The notes below the pieces were generated by a model. That model ran no database searches. It was not told the origin of the DNA and worked only from the letters and a program-made list of their open reading frames with translations. The translations under genes and the position numbers were made by a program. A stretch of 64,000 nucleotides of DNA. Origin: Xenorhabdus sp014467285. Its GTDB lineage: Bacteria; Pseudomonadota; Gammaproteobacteria; Enterobacterales; Enterobacteriaceae. This document shows positions 51,195 through 60,501 of the stretch, piece by piece. Numbering within the stretch: the first letter of the stretch is position 1; every line of letters begins with the position of its first letter. The stretch spans positions 169,781-233,780 of the forward strand of contig NZ_NKHR01000005.1 in the NCBI RefSeq assembly GCF_014467285.1. Reading direction: 5' to 3'.

Positions 51195-53258
51195 TCAGAA
51201 CTTATAAGAAATTGTCGCTTTATATGTGCGGCCTTTCTCTTCTTGTCCTTGGTAAGTCTTCAAATAGTAAGAGTGTTCGTTGTAACGTTTATCAAAGACA
51301 TTATCGATACCAAGCTGGAGTTCTGCATTTTTAAATGCACCTGTTTTCGGTGACCAAGAGATATACATATTACTTACACCATATCCAGATTTATGGATAC
51401 GGACAGTATTTTCTTTCTCTGTACCTTTGGCATTTTTTGCCAGAACAAATCGAGAATTCCAGCCGAGTTCAATGTCAGTTTTGTCAAATAGGTAGCTACC
51501 ACCTACAGTAATAGAATCACCGACTGATGGTGTAAATTCTAATCCCTTATCAAATAACGCATTACCTTTAATAATCTTGTTATTGACTTTGGCATAAGTG
51601 GCTTTTAAAGACACATTGTCAAGTTTATAGCCGGTCGCTAATTCAAACCCTTCCAGTCTGGCTTTCGGGATATTGTGCAGTTCATTCTTAGCTAAAGTTG
51701 TAGACAAGTTTTTAAAATTCGTCTGGAATACTTTACCTGATACTGCCAGCGAGTCATTGTCAGCAAAAACACTAGGGTAAGAACCTGCCAATCCTGTTTC
51801 CAGGTTGTAACCGGTTGTGGCTGTCAGGTTATTACCATGGTTGGATAGTCCCATAAGCTCTTTGCCCAATGGACCTCTAAAGAGTTCCGTGTAATTGGCA
51901 AATAATGTTGTGGACTCCCCAAGCTCGTATTTCAAACCGAGTGCTTTTGAGAAGTGAGAATAAGTTCTCTCAAACGACTCATTCTGTGCACTGAGCGTAT
52001 GGTATTTATAGTGATCCCATCTGATACCAGGTATGACATGAAAATCTGCAAGTCGAATATCATCCTCTAAATAAACAGAAGATGAGTTTCCTTTTTCCAC
52101 TTCTTTATTATGAATATTCTTCTCTGCTTTAGTGAAGCGCATTCTGGTATCAAAATATTCATATCCATAAGTTAAGTCATGGGATAGCTTCTGAGTATCA
52201 AAACTAGAGGTATTACGAACTTTAATGCCTTGGGTTTCAACAATACTATCAAATCCTTTCCCATTTCCGTTTACAGGCTTCATATGGGTAGAAGTTTGTT
52301 CCGTATGATAAGCGGATATTTTTAAATCAATAAGGTCGTTATCAACTGGCGCATACCCGTAAGTGATATTATGGGTATCGCGGTCAACGGCATACTTCGC
52401 TTTCTTTCCGTTATTTACATCCTGTCCAAAATTCAATCTAAGACTAGTTGCTGCATCATTTTTATAATGTTCTTTTGATACATTAATATATTGCTCATCG
52501 GTCAGATTAAATTTAGCTTTTAATAAATAATTGAATAATTTTCCATCTGTCGGGATTGAATCTCTCCCTATATTATCTCTGCCAGATTTAGAGTCATGTA
52601 TATTGCGATGGGTAAAGTAACCTAATAAATCAACAGCACCCAATCTGCCATAGGTCGCTAAAGATTGTTGGAATTCATCACCGTTGCTGGAGTAATTTAA
52701 TTTCCCTTTGGCGCCAAATAATTGGCCGGGCGCCAACAGATCACCTGCATCAACAGTCTCAAATTTTAATGCACCACCAATGGCACCAGTATCGTAAGTA
52801 ATGCTGTTACTACCGACCTTGATATCAACTTGCTTCAACATTTCAGGATCGATGCCGTAATTCCCTGCATGGTGGAAGTGATATCCTTCTTGTCTTGCGC
52901 CATCAATAGTCACGTTGATGAATTGATCATCCATACCACGGATTTTGAAACGTTGCCCTAAAGCACTAGGATGGCCCGCTTGTACCCCTGGTACATTCTT
53001 TAAGATCTCAGCAACACTTTGTGCTTGTTTGACCTTGATTTCATTACGGCTGACTTTTCTATCTTCTGGTGCATCTTTTGCATTATTATCCGCAATAACA
53101 ACAAGTGTATCGCTAGTGCCAGACGATTTTTTTATCGTGTCTTCAGCACTTGCAAATGCGTTGGTAGAAATAGCAACTGTCAGCATAGATGCGGACATCA
53201 GAGGAACACACAAGCCACTTTTAGCCAGGCTAGCGTAAATTTTGGTAATTTTAGACAT
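51195..53258 (-). CDS. TonB-dependent receptor, heme/hemoglobin family
   Basis: A 687-residue outer-membrane receptor with signal peptide (about 1-37, ending AFA), a TonB box-like SDTLVVIADN near 49, a plug (AQSVAEILKNVPGVQAGHPS, RFKIRGMDDQFINVTIDGAR, GAIGGALKFETVDAGDLL) and a 22-strand barrel ending in phenylalanine. Plug and barrel features fit the hemoglobin/transferrin/lactoferrin receptor family; the true ligand may be heme, a hemophore or a siderophore. A Fur-box-like element lies upstream, so iron repression is likely. No transport genes are adjacent. Confidence 0.88.
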   Translation of the reverse strand: MSKITKIYASLAKSGLCVPLMSASMLTVAISTNAFASAEDTIKKSSGTSDTLVVIADNNAKDAPEDRKVSRNEIKVKQAQSVAEILKNVPGVQAGHPSALGQRFKIRGMDDQFINVTIDGARQEGYHFHHAGNYGIDPEMLKQVDIKVGSNSITYDTGAIGGALKFETVDAGDLLAPGQLFGAKGKLNYSSNGDEFQQSLATYGRLGAVDLLGYFTHRNIHDSKSGRDNIGRDSIPTDGKLFNYLLKAKFNLTDEQYINVSKEHYKNDAATSLRLNFGQDVNNGKKAKYAVDRDTHNITYGYAPVDNDLIDLKISAYHTEQTSTHMKPVNGNGKGFDSIVETQGIKVRNTSSFDTQKLSHDLTYGYEYFDTRMRFTKAEKNIHNKEVEKGNSSSVYLEDDIRLADFHVIPGIRWDHYKYHTLSAQNESFERTYSHFSKALGLKYELGESTTLFANYTELFRGPLGKELMGLSNHGNNLTATTGYNLETGLAGSYPSVFADNDSLAVSGKVFQTNFKNLSTTLAKNELHNIPKARLEGFELATGYKLDNVSLKATYAKVNNKIIKGNALFDKGLEFTPSVGDSITVGGSYLFDKTDIELGWNSRFVLAKNAKGTEKENTVRIHKSGYGVSNMYISWSPKTGAFKNAELQLGIDNVFDKRYNEHSYYLKTYQGQEEKGRTYKATISYKF

Positions 53259-53280
53259 TGATTTTCAGACAAATATACTA

Positions 53281-53299
53281 TTGAGAATCGTTATTATTT
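53281..53299 (-). promoter_or_regulatory. Fur-box-like element
   Basis: Read on the minus strand, AAATAATAACGATTCTCAA resembles the Fur consensus (GATAATGATAATCATTATC). It lies 23 bases upstream of the receptor start codon, where Fur would block transcription when iron is abundant. Confidence 0.65.
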
Positions 53300-53322
53300 A
53301 CATTTCTCATAGAAATGTAAAT
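53296..53322. repeat. Perfect 27-bp hairpin next to the Fur box
   Basis: ATTTACATTTCT (53296-53307) and AGAAATGTAAAT (53311-53322) are perfect 12-base arms around CAT. It overlaps the end of the Fur-like element upstream of the receptor gene. It may be a second operator or a structure in the leader RNA. Confidence 0.7.
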
Positions 53323-53392
53323 AACTTTCAAGATCCATTATTTCCAATAAGGTTTGTCGGCGGTTTGAGCCCACTCCAAAAGTGGGCTTTAT

Positions 53393-53731
53393 TTATTGGA
53401 TAACGTGAAGAATTTGATGGCGATAAAGTGCCTTAGCGAGATCTTGTTTAGTACTTAAAAACAACAAGATATAAATTAAGTCACCTTTAATTTCATATAA
53501 CACCCGATATCCTTTATCCGCATCTAACCGCTCGCGAATAAAAACACCGAAGTCCAATAAGCTCGCATTAAAACGGTAACGCTGAAGATCTTCCGCAATC
53601 GCTGCAATTGATTCATTAATCAATTGTTCTGTAATTTCAGCGGCTTTTTGTGGCGAAAATTCCAAGGCATTAAATGATTCAATGTGTTCTAAACACCGTA
53701 CTGCCATTCCTGTCAGCCTGATATTGGGCAT
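53393..53731 (-). CDS. RelE/ParE-family toxin
   Basis: A 112-residue toxin-like protein with a helical N-terminus (MAVRCLEHIESFNALEF) and a RelE/ParE core: DKGYRVLYEIKGDLIYILLF and STKQDLAKALYRHQILHVIQ. It starts 12 bases after the antitoxin gene. Whether it cuts ribosome-bound mRNA (RelE) or blocks gyrase (ParE) cannot be read from sequence. Confidence 0.8.
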   Translation of the reverse strand: MPNIRLTGMAVRCLEHIESFNALEFSPQKAAEITEQLINESIAAIAEDLQRYRFNASLLDFGVFIRERLDADKGYRVLYEIKGDLIYILLFLSTKQDLAKALYRHQILHVIQ

Positions 53732-53743
53732 GAAAATACTCCA

Positions 53744-54019
53744 TCATTTTCTTGAAGCTCGTAACTTTTGCAAAGCCTCATCAGGAATCATCGTTCTTTC
53801 ATGGATAACATCCTGTTTCGCCAGCATGGTGAGTTTCAATAGTGCATAAGCCTGCTGCTCAAGCGCTCTTTCCCTCAATTCCGCCTCTCGTTCACTTGCT
53901 GTTTGAACAAACAATTCAGAAACGCCATTTTTGGTAATATAGGCTCCCCCTTCAAATAACTCTGGAGACCCCAAATTCTCACGGGCGGTATACCCGTTTA
54001 ATTTTTCTATGAATCTCAC
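53744..54019 (-). CDS. Phd/YefM-like antitoxin, coupled to the carboxylase gene
   Basis: A 91-residue antitoxin-like protein: TARENLGSPELFEGGAYITK and NGVSELFVQTASEREAELRE follow the Phd/YefM layout (compact DNA-binding start, helical tail). The start is GTG 54019, whose first base is the last base of the carboxylase TAG stop; no ribosome site precedes it. Translation probably depends on reinitiation after the carboxylase, so this pair seems tied to a metabolic operon. Confidence 0.75.
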   Translation of the reverse strand: MRFIEKLNGYTARENLGSPELFEGGAYITKNGVSELFVQTASEREAELRERALEQQAYALLKLTMLAKQDVIHERTMIPDEALQKLRASRK

Positions 54020-55767
54020 TATTCAATATTAGCCAGCACACTCTCTGCATCCTGATAATCCCCTGCTTGGACACAGAATGTAATTTTTCCTGAACGATGA
54101 GCATTGATTTGTACTTCCATTTTCATGGCTTCCATAACGGCAATCACATCGCCTTCCTTAACTTGAGCGCCTTCTTTAACCATCCAAGAATGCAGAATAC
54201 CTGAAATAGGGGCTTTGACCTGACAGGGATCTTCCGGCAGTTTTTCCGTTATGGCAGACGGAGAAAATTGCGGTTCTCCTACAGGCGCTAAATGCGCCAA
54301 TCCCGCCAATAAATCCGCCGGCAACCCCAGTTCATGCCTGCGACCATCAATTTCAATAAATGTACGGGAAATCTTTTTATCCTCGATAGGAAGCTGACGT
54401 AGCGAAGCCTCTAGTTCATTCACAAAACCAGTTTCAATCCAGCGAGTATGGACATTGAATTTATCACCAGAAACAAAATCAGGATGCTCCATCACCGCTT
54501 GATGGAAAGGTAAAACGGAGGCTACGCCACGGATCTTAAACTCTTTCAATGCCCGACGAGCCCGGACAATCGCTTGTTCTCGTGTTGCTCCTGTGACAAT
54601 CAATTTTGCCATCAGTGAATCAAAAGTAGCAGGAATGGTTGAACCATTCACCACGCCAGAATCCAAACGAATACCGGGACCAGAAGGCGGAGTGAATTCA
54701 ATGACTGTTCCAGATGTTGGTAAGAAGCCTTTTCCGGCATCTTCCGCATTAATGCGAAATTCAAATGAGTGCCCTCTTGGAACTGGCGTTTCCTGAATGC
54801 TCAACGGATGACCTTCTGCCACGCGTAACTGTTCAATAACCAGATCGATACCTGTTGTTTCTTCTGTTACGGGATGCTCTACTTGTAAGCGAGTGTTCAC
54901 TTCTAAAAAAGAGAGCGTACCATCTGCACTTAACAAGAATTCTACTGTTCCTGCGCTAACATAATTGGCTTCCGCGCAAATAGCTTTTGCTGATTGATGG
55001 ATACGTTCCCTTTGTTCTTGGCTCAGGAATGGTGCTGGCGCTTCTTCCACCAGCTTCTGGTTCCGACGCTGCAAAGAACAGTCACGGGTGCCAAGTACAA
55101 CAACATTGCCTTGTTTATCCGCAATCACCTGCGCTTCTATATGACGAGGTTTATCCAAGAATTGCTCAATAAAACATTCCCCTCGCCCAAATGCGGCTGT
55201 CGCTTCACGCACTGCTGAATGATAAAGTTCTGCAACTTCATCCATTCGCCAAGCCACTTTCAACCCGCGGCCACCACCACCAAATGCCGCTTTAATAGCA
55301 ATCGGCAAACCATGCTGTTCTGCAAAAGCGATAACTTCCTGAGCATCTTTGACTGGTTCTGAGGTTCCAACAACCAAGGGTGCTCCCACTTTCTGAGCAA
55401 TCTTACGCGCCCTGACCTTATCACCCAACTCATCAATCGTTTCAGGGTTAGGCCCAATCCAAATTAAGCCTGCGTCTATCACTGCCCGGGCAAACTCCGC
55501 CCGTTCAGACAAGAAACCGTAGCCCGGATGCACCATTGTCGCTCCCGATTGCTTCGCTACCGCCAGTAAGCGAGGAATATTCAGGTAAGTTTCTGTAGGG
55601 CTATTGCCACCCAAAGCATAAGCTTCATCTGCCAATTGCACATGCTGTGCATTAATATCTGCATCCGCATAGACGGCAATAGCTTGTACGCCATAATCAC
55701 GGCAAGCACGGATAATACGGACTGCAATCTCACCACGGTTGGCAATCAGCACTTTTTTAGCGTTCAT
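54019..55767 (-). CDS. Biotin carboxylase-BCCP fusion protein
   Basis: The 582 residues join a biotin carboxylase (about 1-450: LIANRGEIAVRIIRACRDYG, HPGYGFLSERAEFARAV, ATP loop KAAFGGGGRGLKVAWRM, EVNTRLQVEHPVTE, RINAED) to a C-terminal biotinyl domain (about 510-582) with VMEAMKMEVQI, whose lysine carries biotin. AccC itself lacks this domain. It overlaps the PxpB-PxpC gene by 4 bases (ATGA). PxpB-PxpC resembles the carboxyltransferase part of urea carboxylase, so the two could form a complete biotin-dependent enzyme. A role in 5-oxoproline metabolism is inferred from position. Confidence 0.9.
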   Translation of the reverse strand: MNAKKVLIANRGEIAVRIIRACRDYGVQAIAVYADADINAQHVQLADEAYALGGNSPTETYLNIPRLLAVAKQSGATMVHPGYGFLSERAEFARAVIDAGLIWIGPNPETIDELGDKVRARKIAQKVGAPLVVGTSEPVKDAQEVIAFAEQHGLPIAIKAAFGGGGRGLKVAWRMDEVAELYHSAVREATAAFGRGECFIEQFLDKPRHIEAQVIADKQGNVVVLGTRDCSLQRRNQKLVEEAPAPFLSQEQRERIHQSAKAICAEANYVSAGTVEFLLSADGTLSFLEVNTRLQVEHPVTEETTGIDLVIEQLRVAEGHPLSIQETPVPRGHSFEFRINAEDAGKGFLPTSGTVIEFTPPSGPGIRLDSGVVNGSTIPATFDSLMAKLIVTGATREQAIVRARRALKEFKIRGVASVLPFHQAVMEHPDFVSGDKFNVHTRWIETGFVNELEASLRQLPIEDKKISRTFIEIDGRRHELGLPADLLAGLAHLAPVGEPQFSPSAITEKLPEDPCQVKAPISGILHSWMVKEGAQVKEGDVIAVMEAMKMEVQINAHRSGKITFCVQAGDYQDAESVLANIE

Positions 55768-57362
55768 AGCAAATCTTTACTCCCTTGGATTTCATGGAAT
55801 TGGCTGATGGGGTTAAATCGGATTTTGGCGTTGACGGGGATCTGACCAGCAAGATCAAGGTGATAATCGGCCACTGAAGCAATAACCGGATATCCTCCTG
55901 TCAGTGGGTGATCAGCCAAGAACAATACGGGTTGTCCACTGGCGGGAATTTGAATCGCTCCCACACATGTGCCTTCACTGGGGAGTTCTTGCTGCTGAAT
56001 ACGTGATAGTAAGCACTCACCATTTAATCGCAGGCCAATCCGGTTAGATTGAGGGGTAACCTGCCAATCCTGCTTACTCAATAATTCAATGGCCTCTTGA
56101 GTAAACCAATCCGTGCGAGGGCCAAGTATGATATCTAATACGACAACCTCATTTTTATCTGGCATGTTAAAAGCCGGCGTTTCAGAAAAAGATACCGCTG
56201 CACAGTGAGATGTTTCCCCGATTGCCAATTTATCAGACACTTTCAACGGCGCAGGCCCAATATTGGACAACGTATCAAATGAATGGCTGGATAAGGTGGC
56301 AGAAACAGCAAAACTCCCCCTCACCGCTAAATAAGAACGCATACCAGCCGCAGGCATTCCTAACGAAATTTCATCACCATCGTTTAAATCAATCGGTTGG
56401 TAAGTATTCACATTGAATATTTCACCCGATGGCGTTTTGACCTCTATCGGACACGATGCTCCCGTAATCGCAACCAGCATCGGCCCATGAGCGATGGCCT
56501 TAAATCCACCCTGCACTATCTCCAGACAAGCTTGATCGGAGGAATTACCAACAACACGGTTTGCACAACGCAGAGCGTTTTTATCCATTGCACCAGATTC
56601 TGAGATCCCTAATCCTGATTGACCAACACGCCCCAAATCTTGAAACAAAGTTTGCAGGCCCACAGACAAGATTTCCAAATGGCAGTCAGTCTCTGGCGTA
56701 GAAAGCGTATTTTTAATCGCAGCTTCCGGCAAACTGACCGTTGCAGGGGTGTGCCCAACATCCCGGAAGTTAACGCGATAACCCGGTTGCAATAAGGCGG
56801 GAGAAGAGCGGGAAAGATCCCACATACGTTCAGTTGTAATACCGATGATCTGCCACCCACCGGGGCTTGCTTGCGGATAAACACTGCTGAATTCTCCCGC
56901 CAGTGCAACAGCCCCGGCAGGAATGCGTGTTCTAGGCGTGTTACGACGAGGAATATTCCACTGCAAAGTCTCTGATACCATATAAGCAAAACCAGGAGCG
57001 AACCCTGTAAAAGCCACGGTATATTCATTTTCCGTATGTCGGCGGATAACTTCCGAAACAGTAACTCCCAGAATTTCAGCAATTGTCGCGAGATCATCGC
57101 CATTATAATGCACCGGGATTTCTATCTGTTTTCCCGTTGCGTGACCACGTGCCCGCAAATCGCGGCTACTGATTTCTGCCACCAATTGTTGAACTGATAT
57201 TTTTGCCAGCCGGAAACGGATCATCAACGTTCTCGCCGCCGGAATAATTTCTTCAACCCCCGGAACAGGGGCAATATTCAGCGAATCAAGCAGCGCCAAT
57301 GTTTCTGCCAGTCCACTCAGTTCAACCATGATGGTATTGAAATTAACAGGTAAAAAACGCAA
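55764..57362 (-). CDS. Fused 5-oxoprolinase subunits PxpB-PxpC (KipI-KipA)
   Basis: The 532-residue product joins a KipI/PxpB domain (about 1-225: GFAPGFAYMV, RRNTPRTRIPAGAVALAGEF, YPQASPGGWQIIGIT) to a KipA/PxpC domain (about 230-532: GLQTLFQDLGRVGQSGLGIS, GAMDKNALRCANRVVGN, GGYPVIASVADYHLDLAG). With PxpA it forms the ATP-dependent 5-oxoprolinase giving glutamate. These proteins are separate in many bacteria. The start is TTG 57362 after a strong GGGAGG; no better ATG is near. Confidence 0.9.
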   Translation of the reverse strand: MRFLPVNFNTIMVELSGLAETLALLDSLNIAPVPGVEEIIPAARTLMIRFRLAKISVQQLVAEISSRDLRARGHATGKQIEIPVHYNGDDLATIAEILGVTVSEVIRRHTENEYTVAFTGFAPGFAYMVSETLQWNIPRRNTPRTRIPAGAVALAGEFSSVYPQASPGGWQIIGITTERMWDLSRSSPALLQPGYRVNFRDVGHTPATVSLPEAAIKNTLSTPETDCHLEILSVGLQTLFQDLGRVGQSGLGISESGAMDKNALRCANRVVGNSSDQACLEIVQGGFKAIAHGPMLVAITGASCPIEVKTPSGEIFNVNTYQPIDLNDGDEISLGMPAAGMRSYLAVRGSFAVSATLSSHSFDTLSNIGPAPLKVSDKLAIGETSHCAAVSFSETPAFNMPDKNEVVVLDIILGPRTDWFTQEAIELLSKQDWQVTPQSNRIGLRLNGECLLSRIQQQELPSEGTCVGAIQIPASGQPVLFLADHPLTGGYPVIASVADYHLDLAGQIPVNAKIRFNPISQFHEIQGSKDLL

Positions 57363-57405
57363 GACTACCTCCCTAAATCATTAACCATGCCAGTGCGATC
57401 TATAT

Positions 57406-58173
57406 TTATGGATGAATAAATGATCGGATGGTAATGCCTGCCTGCTGCAAAACGGTTTTGACCTGTTTTGCCATCTCTACCGCACCGGGACTATCACCAT
57501 GTACGCAAATAGAATCCGCTTGAATAGGTGTAAATTTGCCATCAATCGATTCAACACCGCCTTCTGTCACCAGTTGCAACATACGTTGGGCAACAAGATC
57601 CGCATCATGCAGCACAGAACCCGCTTCACGACGGGAGACTAATTCACCCTGTGAGGTATAAGCACGATCAGCAAATGCTTCTGCGACGGTTTTTAATCCT
57701 CTTTCCTGAGCTAATTTGAGAATGTTTGATCCCGCCAAACCAACCAATGCCAGATTGGCATCAATCGCCAAAATACCTTCAATAACTGCAATCGCTTGGT
57801 ATTTGTCATTCGCGATTGTGTTATAAAGCGCGCCATGAGGTTTGACATAACTCACCTTTGTGCCTGCTGCCATAGCCAGTCCTTGCAAAGCGCCAATCTG
57901 GTAAATAACATCAGCGGTAAGTTCATGGCTGGCAAGATCCATTTTTCGCCGCCCAAAACCAACTAAATCGGGATAAGAAACATGGGCACCTATCGCGACA
58001 TCATTTTCCTGTGCGGATTTCAAGGTCTGCAAAATTCCTACCGGATCACCCGCATGAAAGCCACAGGCAACATTAGCACTACTGACAATCCCCAAGATTT
58101 CTTTATCGTTCCCCATGTGCCATTGACCAAAACTTTCACCGAGATCACTATTTAAATCGATTGTTTTTATCAT
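57406..58173 (-). CDS. pxpA: 5-oxoprolinase subunit A (LamB/YcsF family)
   Basis: A 255-residue PxpA: TIDLNSDLGESFGQWHMGND, SSANVACGFHAGDP, GAHVSYPDLVGFGRRKM, VKPHGALYN and FADRAYTSQGELVSRREAGS are hallmarks of the LamB/YcsF family. It binds and opens 5-oxoproline with PxpBC and ATP. It is 43 bases upstream of pxpBC and 10 bases after the transporter gene. Confidence 0.95.
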   Translation of the reverse strand: MIKTIDLNSDLGESFGQWHMGNDKEILGIVSSANVACGFHAGDPVGILQTLKSAQENDVAIGAHVSYPDLVGFGRRKMDLASHELTADVIYQIGALQGLAMAAGTKVSYVKPHGALYNTIANDKYQAIAVIEGILAIDANLALVGLAGSNILKLAQERGLKTVAEAFADRAYTSQGELVSRREAGSVLHDADLVAQRMLQLVTEGGVESIDGKFTPIQADSICVHGDSPGAVEMAKQVKTVLQQAGITIRSFIHP

Positions 58174-58183
58174 GATGATTCCC

Positions 58184-59434
58184 TTAAGCTGATTTCAAAA
58201 ACTCAAAGATTGAATCGATAGACATGGCCCCCATGTACCATGTCAACACACAAGTCATCGCGCCCGACCACAACAACCAGCGGGGATACACATACCCCGC
58301 CATCAAATCAGCACGTTTCCAGCCGACATAAACAAAAATGGTCAAACCGAGAGGAAGAATAAGCCCATTGAAGCCACCTGCGAAAACCAGCAAAGCGGCT
58401 GGCGGTGTTCCTATTAATAGATAAATCGCCAGCGATACAGCAATAAACAATAAAGTCGCAATATTACGCTGACGCTCGGTAAATTGTTTTCGAAATACAC
58501 TACAGAAAGAAATGGAAGTATAAGCAGCGCCGATAATACTCGTAATTGATGCGGCCCAAATGATTAAACCAAAAATACGTAAACCAAATTCTCCAGCGGC
58601 TGCCTGAAAAGCTTGCGAGGCCGGATCTGCGGTTTCACTTGCAACATCAAGTGTCACACCACTGGCAACCACACCCAATATGGCAAGAAACAACAGGTAT
58701 CGCATCAAGCCAACCACCAAAATCCCTTTGGTTGCTGCACTGGAAACAATTTTAATGTTTTCGATGCCTACCGCGCCTTTATCCAGTAAACGATGTGCTC
58801 CGGCATAACAAATGTAACCACCAACCGTTCCGCCAACAATGGTCGTTATCGTCGCAAAATTGATTTCATCAGGCAGTACCGTCTGTCGCAACGCTTCTCC
58901 CACTGGCGGATTGGAGACGATTGCAACAAACAATGTCATGCCGATCATGATCATTCCTAAGATCACGATAATACGATCAATGGCGACGCCTGCTTTACGG
59001 GAAGTAAAAATATAAATCGCCATCAAGGCACTGAATAATCCACCCCATTTGGGATCCAGCCCCATCAAAGCATTAAGCCCTAATCCAGCTCCCGCAATAT
59101 TACCGACGTTAAACACCAATCCACCAAAAATCACCAAGATAGCCAATAAATAGCCACTTCCCGGAATAGCCGCATTCGCAATATCAGCAGATTGCATTCT
59201 GGTTAATGTGACAATTCGCCAAATGTTTTGCTGTACAACAAAATCAATCAGGATGGAGGCCAAAATACCAAAGGCAAAAGCTGCCCCCATCGTCGCAGTA
59301 AATGTAGCTGTTTGGGTGATAAACCCTGGCCCAATCGCTGATGTCGCCATCAGAAAAATTGCTGCAATCAAAGATGAACGTCGATTCGATACAAAATTTT
59401 CCGTTTCTTGGTTTGCTGTCTCCTGCATAACCAT
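58184..59434 (-). CDS. NRAMP-family transporter (YcsG-like) of the pxp operon
   Basis: A 416-residue protein with about 11 membrane segments, related to NRAMP metal transporters: ATSAIGPGFITQTATFTATM is the segment 1 region. The metal-binding DPG of true NRAMPs is replaced by SAIGPG, so manganese transport is doubtful. In Bacillus subtilis a homologue (YcsG) is also linked to ycsF and kipI/kipA. Uptake of 5-oxoproline or a related acid is a plausible alternative. First gene of the operon. Confidence 0.8.
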   Translation of the reverse strand: MVMQETANQETENFVSNRRSSLIAAIFLMATSAIGPGFITQTATFTATMGAAFAFGILASILIDFVVQQNIWRIVTLTRMQSADIANAAIPGSGYLLAILVIFGGLVFNVGNIAGAGLGLNALMGLDPKWGGLFSALMAIYIFTSRKAGVAIDRIIVILGMIMIGMTLFVAIVSNPPVGEALRQTVLPDEINFATITTIVGGTVGGYICYAGAHRLLDKGAVGIENIKIVSSAATKGILVVGLMRYLLFLAILGVVASGVTLDVASETADPASQAFQAAAGEFGLRIFGLIIWAASITSIIGAAYTSISFCSVFRKQFTERQRNIATLLFIAVSLAIYLLIGTPPAALLVFAGGFNGLILPLGLTIFVYVGWKRADLMAGYVYPRWLLWSGAMTCVLTWYMGAMSIDSIFEFLKSA

Positions 59435-59536
59435 AAGCTATTTTCCCCTGTCATCGTTATTGTATTTATTATTTTCTAAGCAATATCCATACCATTGTCG
59501 AACTAAAGTAGAAAATTGTTTAATAACAACAAATAC

Positions 59537-59549
59537 ATTGTTGAACAAT
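59537..59549. promoter_or_regulatory. Candidate GntR operator upstream of the pxp operon
   Basis: ATTGTT-G-AACAAT is a perfect 6-base-arm dyad about 100 bases before the transporter start. A related half, TTGTCGAAC, lies at about 59497-59505. FadR-type GntR proteins often bind short TTGT-N-ACAA dyads, and a GntR gene is divergent at 59802. Confidence 0.5.
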
Positions 59550-59801
59550 AAATAAGATCTGCTGAGGAAATAAGCAAACAGAATTGTGTTATCAGTTTCA
59601 GAAATCCAATAGAGATCACTTTATTAACATTTGCTGTTGAATTTCTTATCGAAATGCACATTTCAGGTGCAAAACACACCATGAAATTGCCCTATATTGG
59701 TTCAATGACGATAACTTGCTGGTTATCAGGGAATATGTGAAGATTCTCTCTTAATTCGCTTAGAAGGTATTTGTTATCAGCAACTGATCTCATGGATAAC
59801 T

Positions 59802-60467
59802 ATGAAAAAAGACCATTCTCCCCAAATTTTAAGTAAAAGAATCGCCGAAACTATAAGAAATAAACTGGTTATTGGGGAGTTATTACCGGGGCAACGGCTA
59901 TCAGAGGCTGCACTGAGTGAACAACTTGAGATTTCACGAAATACATTACGTGAAGTGTTTCGCCTTCTCACCCAAGAAGGGCTGCTGAAACATGAGCCTA
60001 ACCGTGGTGTGTTTGTTGCAATTCCCGATATTGCATCAATTATTGATATTTATCGAATTCGGCAATTGATTGAATGTCAGGCTCTGGCTCAAGCTTATCC
60101 AATGCACCCTAGCGTCGCAAAAATGAAACAAGCCGTTGAAATAGCTCAGCTATGTCGTGAAAAACAAGATTGGATTGGTGCCGGAACGGAAAATATGCGC
60201 TTTCACACCGCAATTGTGGAATTAACTGACAGCGAAAGGTTAATCACTTTCTATCGTAATATCTCCGCAGAACTTCGTCTGGCTTTTGGCATCTTGAACG
60301 ATCCTGAACTTTTATATGCGCCCTATATCGATAAAAATGCCCATATTCTGGAACTGTTTAATGCCGGGCAGAATGATCTCGCGGCTAATAAGATGAAAGA
60401 ATATTTGGAATTATCGGAAAGGACGATACTTGCTGCTTATACACGCAAAAACAGCCAAGGATCATAA
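59802..60467 (+). CDS. GntR-family regulator with FCD domain
   Basis: The 221-residue protein has an N-terminal winged helix (RNKLVIGELLPGQRLSEAAL, EISRNTLREVFRLLTQEGLL, HEPNRGVFVA) and a helical FCD ligand domain (about 80-215) with NMRFHTAIVELT carrying metal- or acid-binding residues. FCD regulators sense small organic acids. It is divergent from the pxp operon, so it likely controls it in response to 5-oxoproline or a related metabolite. Confidence 0.9.
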   Translation: MKKDHSPQILSKRIAETIRNKLVIGELLPGQRLSEAALSEQLEISRNTLREVFRLLTQEGLLKHEPNRGVFVAIPDIASIIDIYRIRQLIECQALAQAYPMHPSVAKMKQAVEIAQLCREKQDWIGAGTENMRFHTAIVELTDSERLITFYRNISAELRLAFGILNDPELLYAPYIDKNAHILELFNAGQNDLAANKMKEYLELSERTILAAYTRKNSQGS

Positions 60468-60501
60468 ATCGGTTAATGCAGAAATAGTTTTCCCCAAATG
60501 C

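Noticed and set aside
54019..55767. Housekeeping AccC of fatty-acid synthesis
   Set aside because: The protein has a C-terminal biotinyl domain that AccC lacks and overlaps the pxp operon; no accB is adjacent.
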